Shown: positions 6,646 through 7,112 of the stretch, one piece after another | How the letters are laid out: every line of letters begins with the position of its first letter | How positions within the stretch are numbered: position 1 is the stretch's first letter | Assembly (NCBI GenBank): GCA_020442545.1 | Contig: JAGRJX010000210.1 | Span: 1 to 7,112 of the forward strand | Reading direction: 5' to 3' | Length of the DNA stretch: 7,112 bases | Source: Lysobacterales bacterium | GTDB lineage: Bacteria; Pseudomonadota; Gammaproteobacteria; Xanthomonadales; Xanthomonadaceae | Position numbers and translations under genes: made by a program | Notes under the pieces: model-generated | The model's input: only the letters and a program-made list of their open reading frames with translations | Databases searched by the model: none | What the model was told of the DNA's origin: nothing

Positions 6646-7112
6646 ATGTCAGCAGCCACCTCATCAGAAGCCGCCGTCGACATCCGTCTGGCGGATTACC
6701 AGCCGCCACCCTGGCTTTGTCCGAACATCGAGCTGGCATTTGATCTCGGCGTGGACTTCACCGAAGTCAGCGCAAGACTGCACGTCAAACCCAATCCCGA
6801 AGTAGCGCCCGCGCCGCTGCGGCTGGATGGCGAAAGTCTGGAGCTGCTGTCGGTCAGCGTCGATGGTGAACGGTTGGGCATCGAAGACTACGAATTGCAG
6901 TCGCGAGCACTGCTGCTGCCGTCCGTGGATCGTGCCGCCGTGGTCGAGACCCGCGTGCGCATCCATCCGGCGGCCAATACGCGCCTCGAAGGCCTGTACG
7001 CCAGCGGCGGCATGCTGCTGACGCAGTGCGAGGCCGAAGGCTTCCGCCGCATCACCTTCTTCCCGGACCGGCCGGATGTGTTGAGCGTCTACGACGTCAC
7101 CCTGCGCGCCGA
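6646..7112 (+). CDS. pepN: Aminopeptidase N (M1 family), N-terminal part (3' end outside window)
   Basis: Cytosolic zinc metallopeptidase that removes N-terminal residues from peptides in protein turnover. The first 155 codons are present and the frame is open to the window edge. This is the beta-rich N-terminal domain. The strongest match is NTRLEGLYASGGMLLTQ near 111-127, followed by CEAEGFRRITFFPDRPDV (128-145). This is a PepN signature; Glu129 in QCEAEGFR is at the position of the glutamate that helps bind the substrate amino terminus in E. coli PepN. The GAMEN and HEXXH-E zinc motifs lie beyond the window. ADYQPPPW near 16-23 gives the expected family N-terminus and supports ATG 6646. 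No ribosome-binding site precedes it, so leaderless translation is possible. Confidence 0.93.
   Translation, partial: MSAATSSEAAVDIRLADYQPPPWLCPNIELAFDLGVDFTEVSARLHVKPNPEVAPAPLRLDGESLELLSVSVDGERLGIEDYELQSRALLLPSVDRAAVVETRVRIHPAANTRLEGLYASGGMLLTQCEAEGFRRITFFPDRPDVLSVYDVTLRA

Overview
The window reads as a high-GC gammaproteobacterial chromosome, most like a xanthomonad relative. The gene order bioB-bioF-bioH-bioC and the styles of BioH, BioC and PepN support this, but the taxonomic call is inference. Hand-counted stretches of backbone are in the high 60s in percent GC. The block at about 2390-4670 is visibly poorer in GC (hand-counted 60-base lines gave about 40-55 percent) and has different codon use.

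Layout: bioB (3' end only, 1-398), bioF (408-1604) and bioH (1620-2387) form a tightly packed plus-strand biotin operon. A compact three-gene cassette in the same orientation follows: a Vsr mismatch endonuclease (2419-2832), a C5-cytosine DNA methyltransferase (2832-4016) and an Eco29kI-type GIY-YIG restriction endonuclease (4013-4666). The biotin operon then resumes with bioC (4691-5605). A serine racemase/threonine dehydratase-like PLP enzyme lies on the minus strand (5602-6585) and shares its stop-codon bases with bioC. The 5' part of pepN (6646 to the window edge) is divergent from it.

How the genes work together: BioC methylates malonyl-ACP to start the pimelate arm, BioH removes the methyl ester at the end of that arm, and BioF and BioB act in ring assembly (KAPA synthesis and sulfur insertion). 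BioA and BioD are not in the window. The restriction-modification cassette is self-contained: the methyltransferase protects sites, the nuclease cuts unprotected DNA, and Vsr corrects T:G mismatches left by deamination of 5-methylcytosine. Its genes are chained by 1-base and 4-base start/stop overlaps.

The main discovery is the position of this cassette. A foreign-looking type II restriction-modification system sits inside a biosynthetic operon, exactly between two pathway genes, with no integrase, transposase or obvious target-site duplication. Both edges carry suggestive marks. The C-terminus of BioH looks reading-frame-shifted, and the 3' end of the nuclease gene holds a perfect TTGACA box beside a dyad just before bioC. 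Each protein family is known; the arrangement is what deserves attention. No wholly new protein system was recognised.
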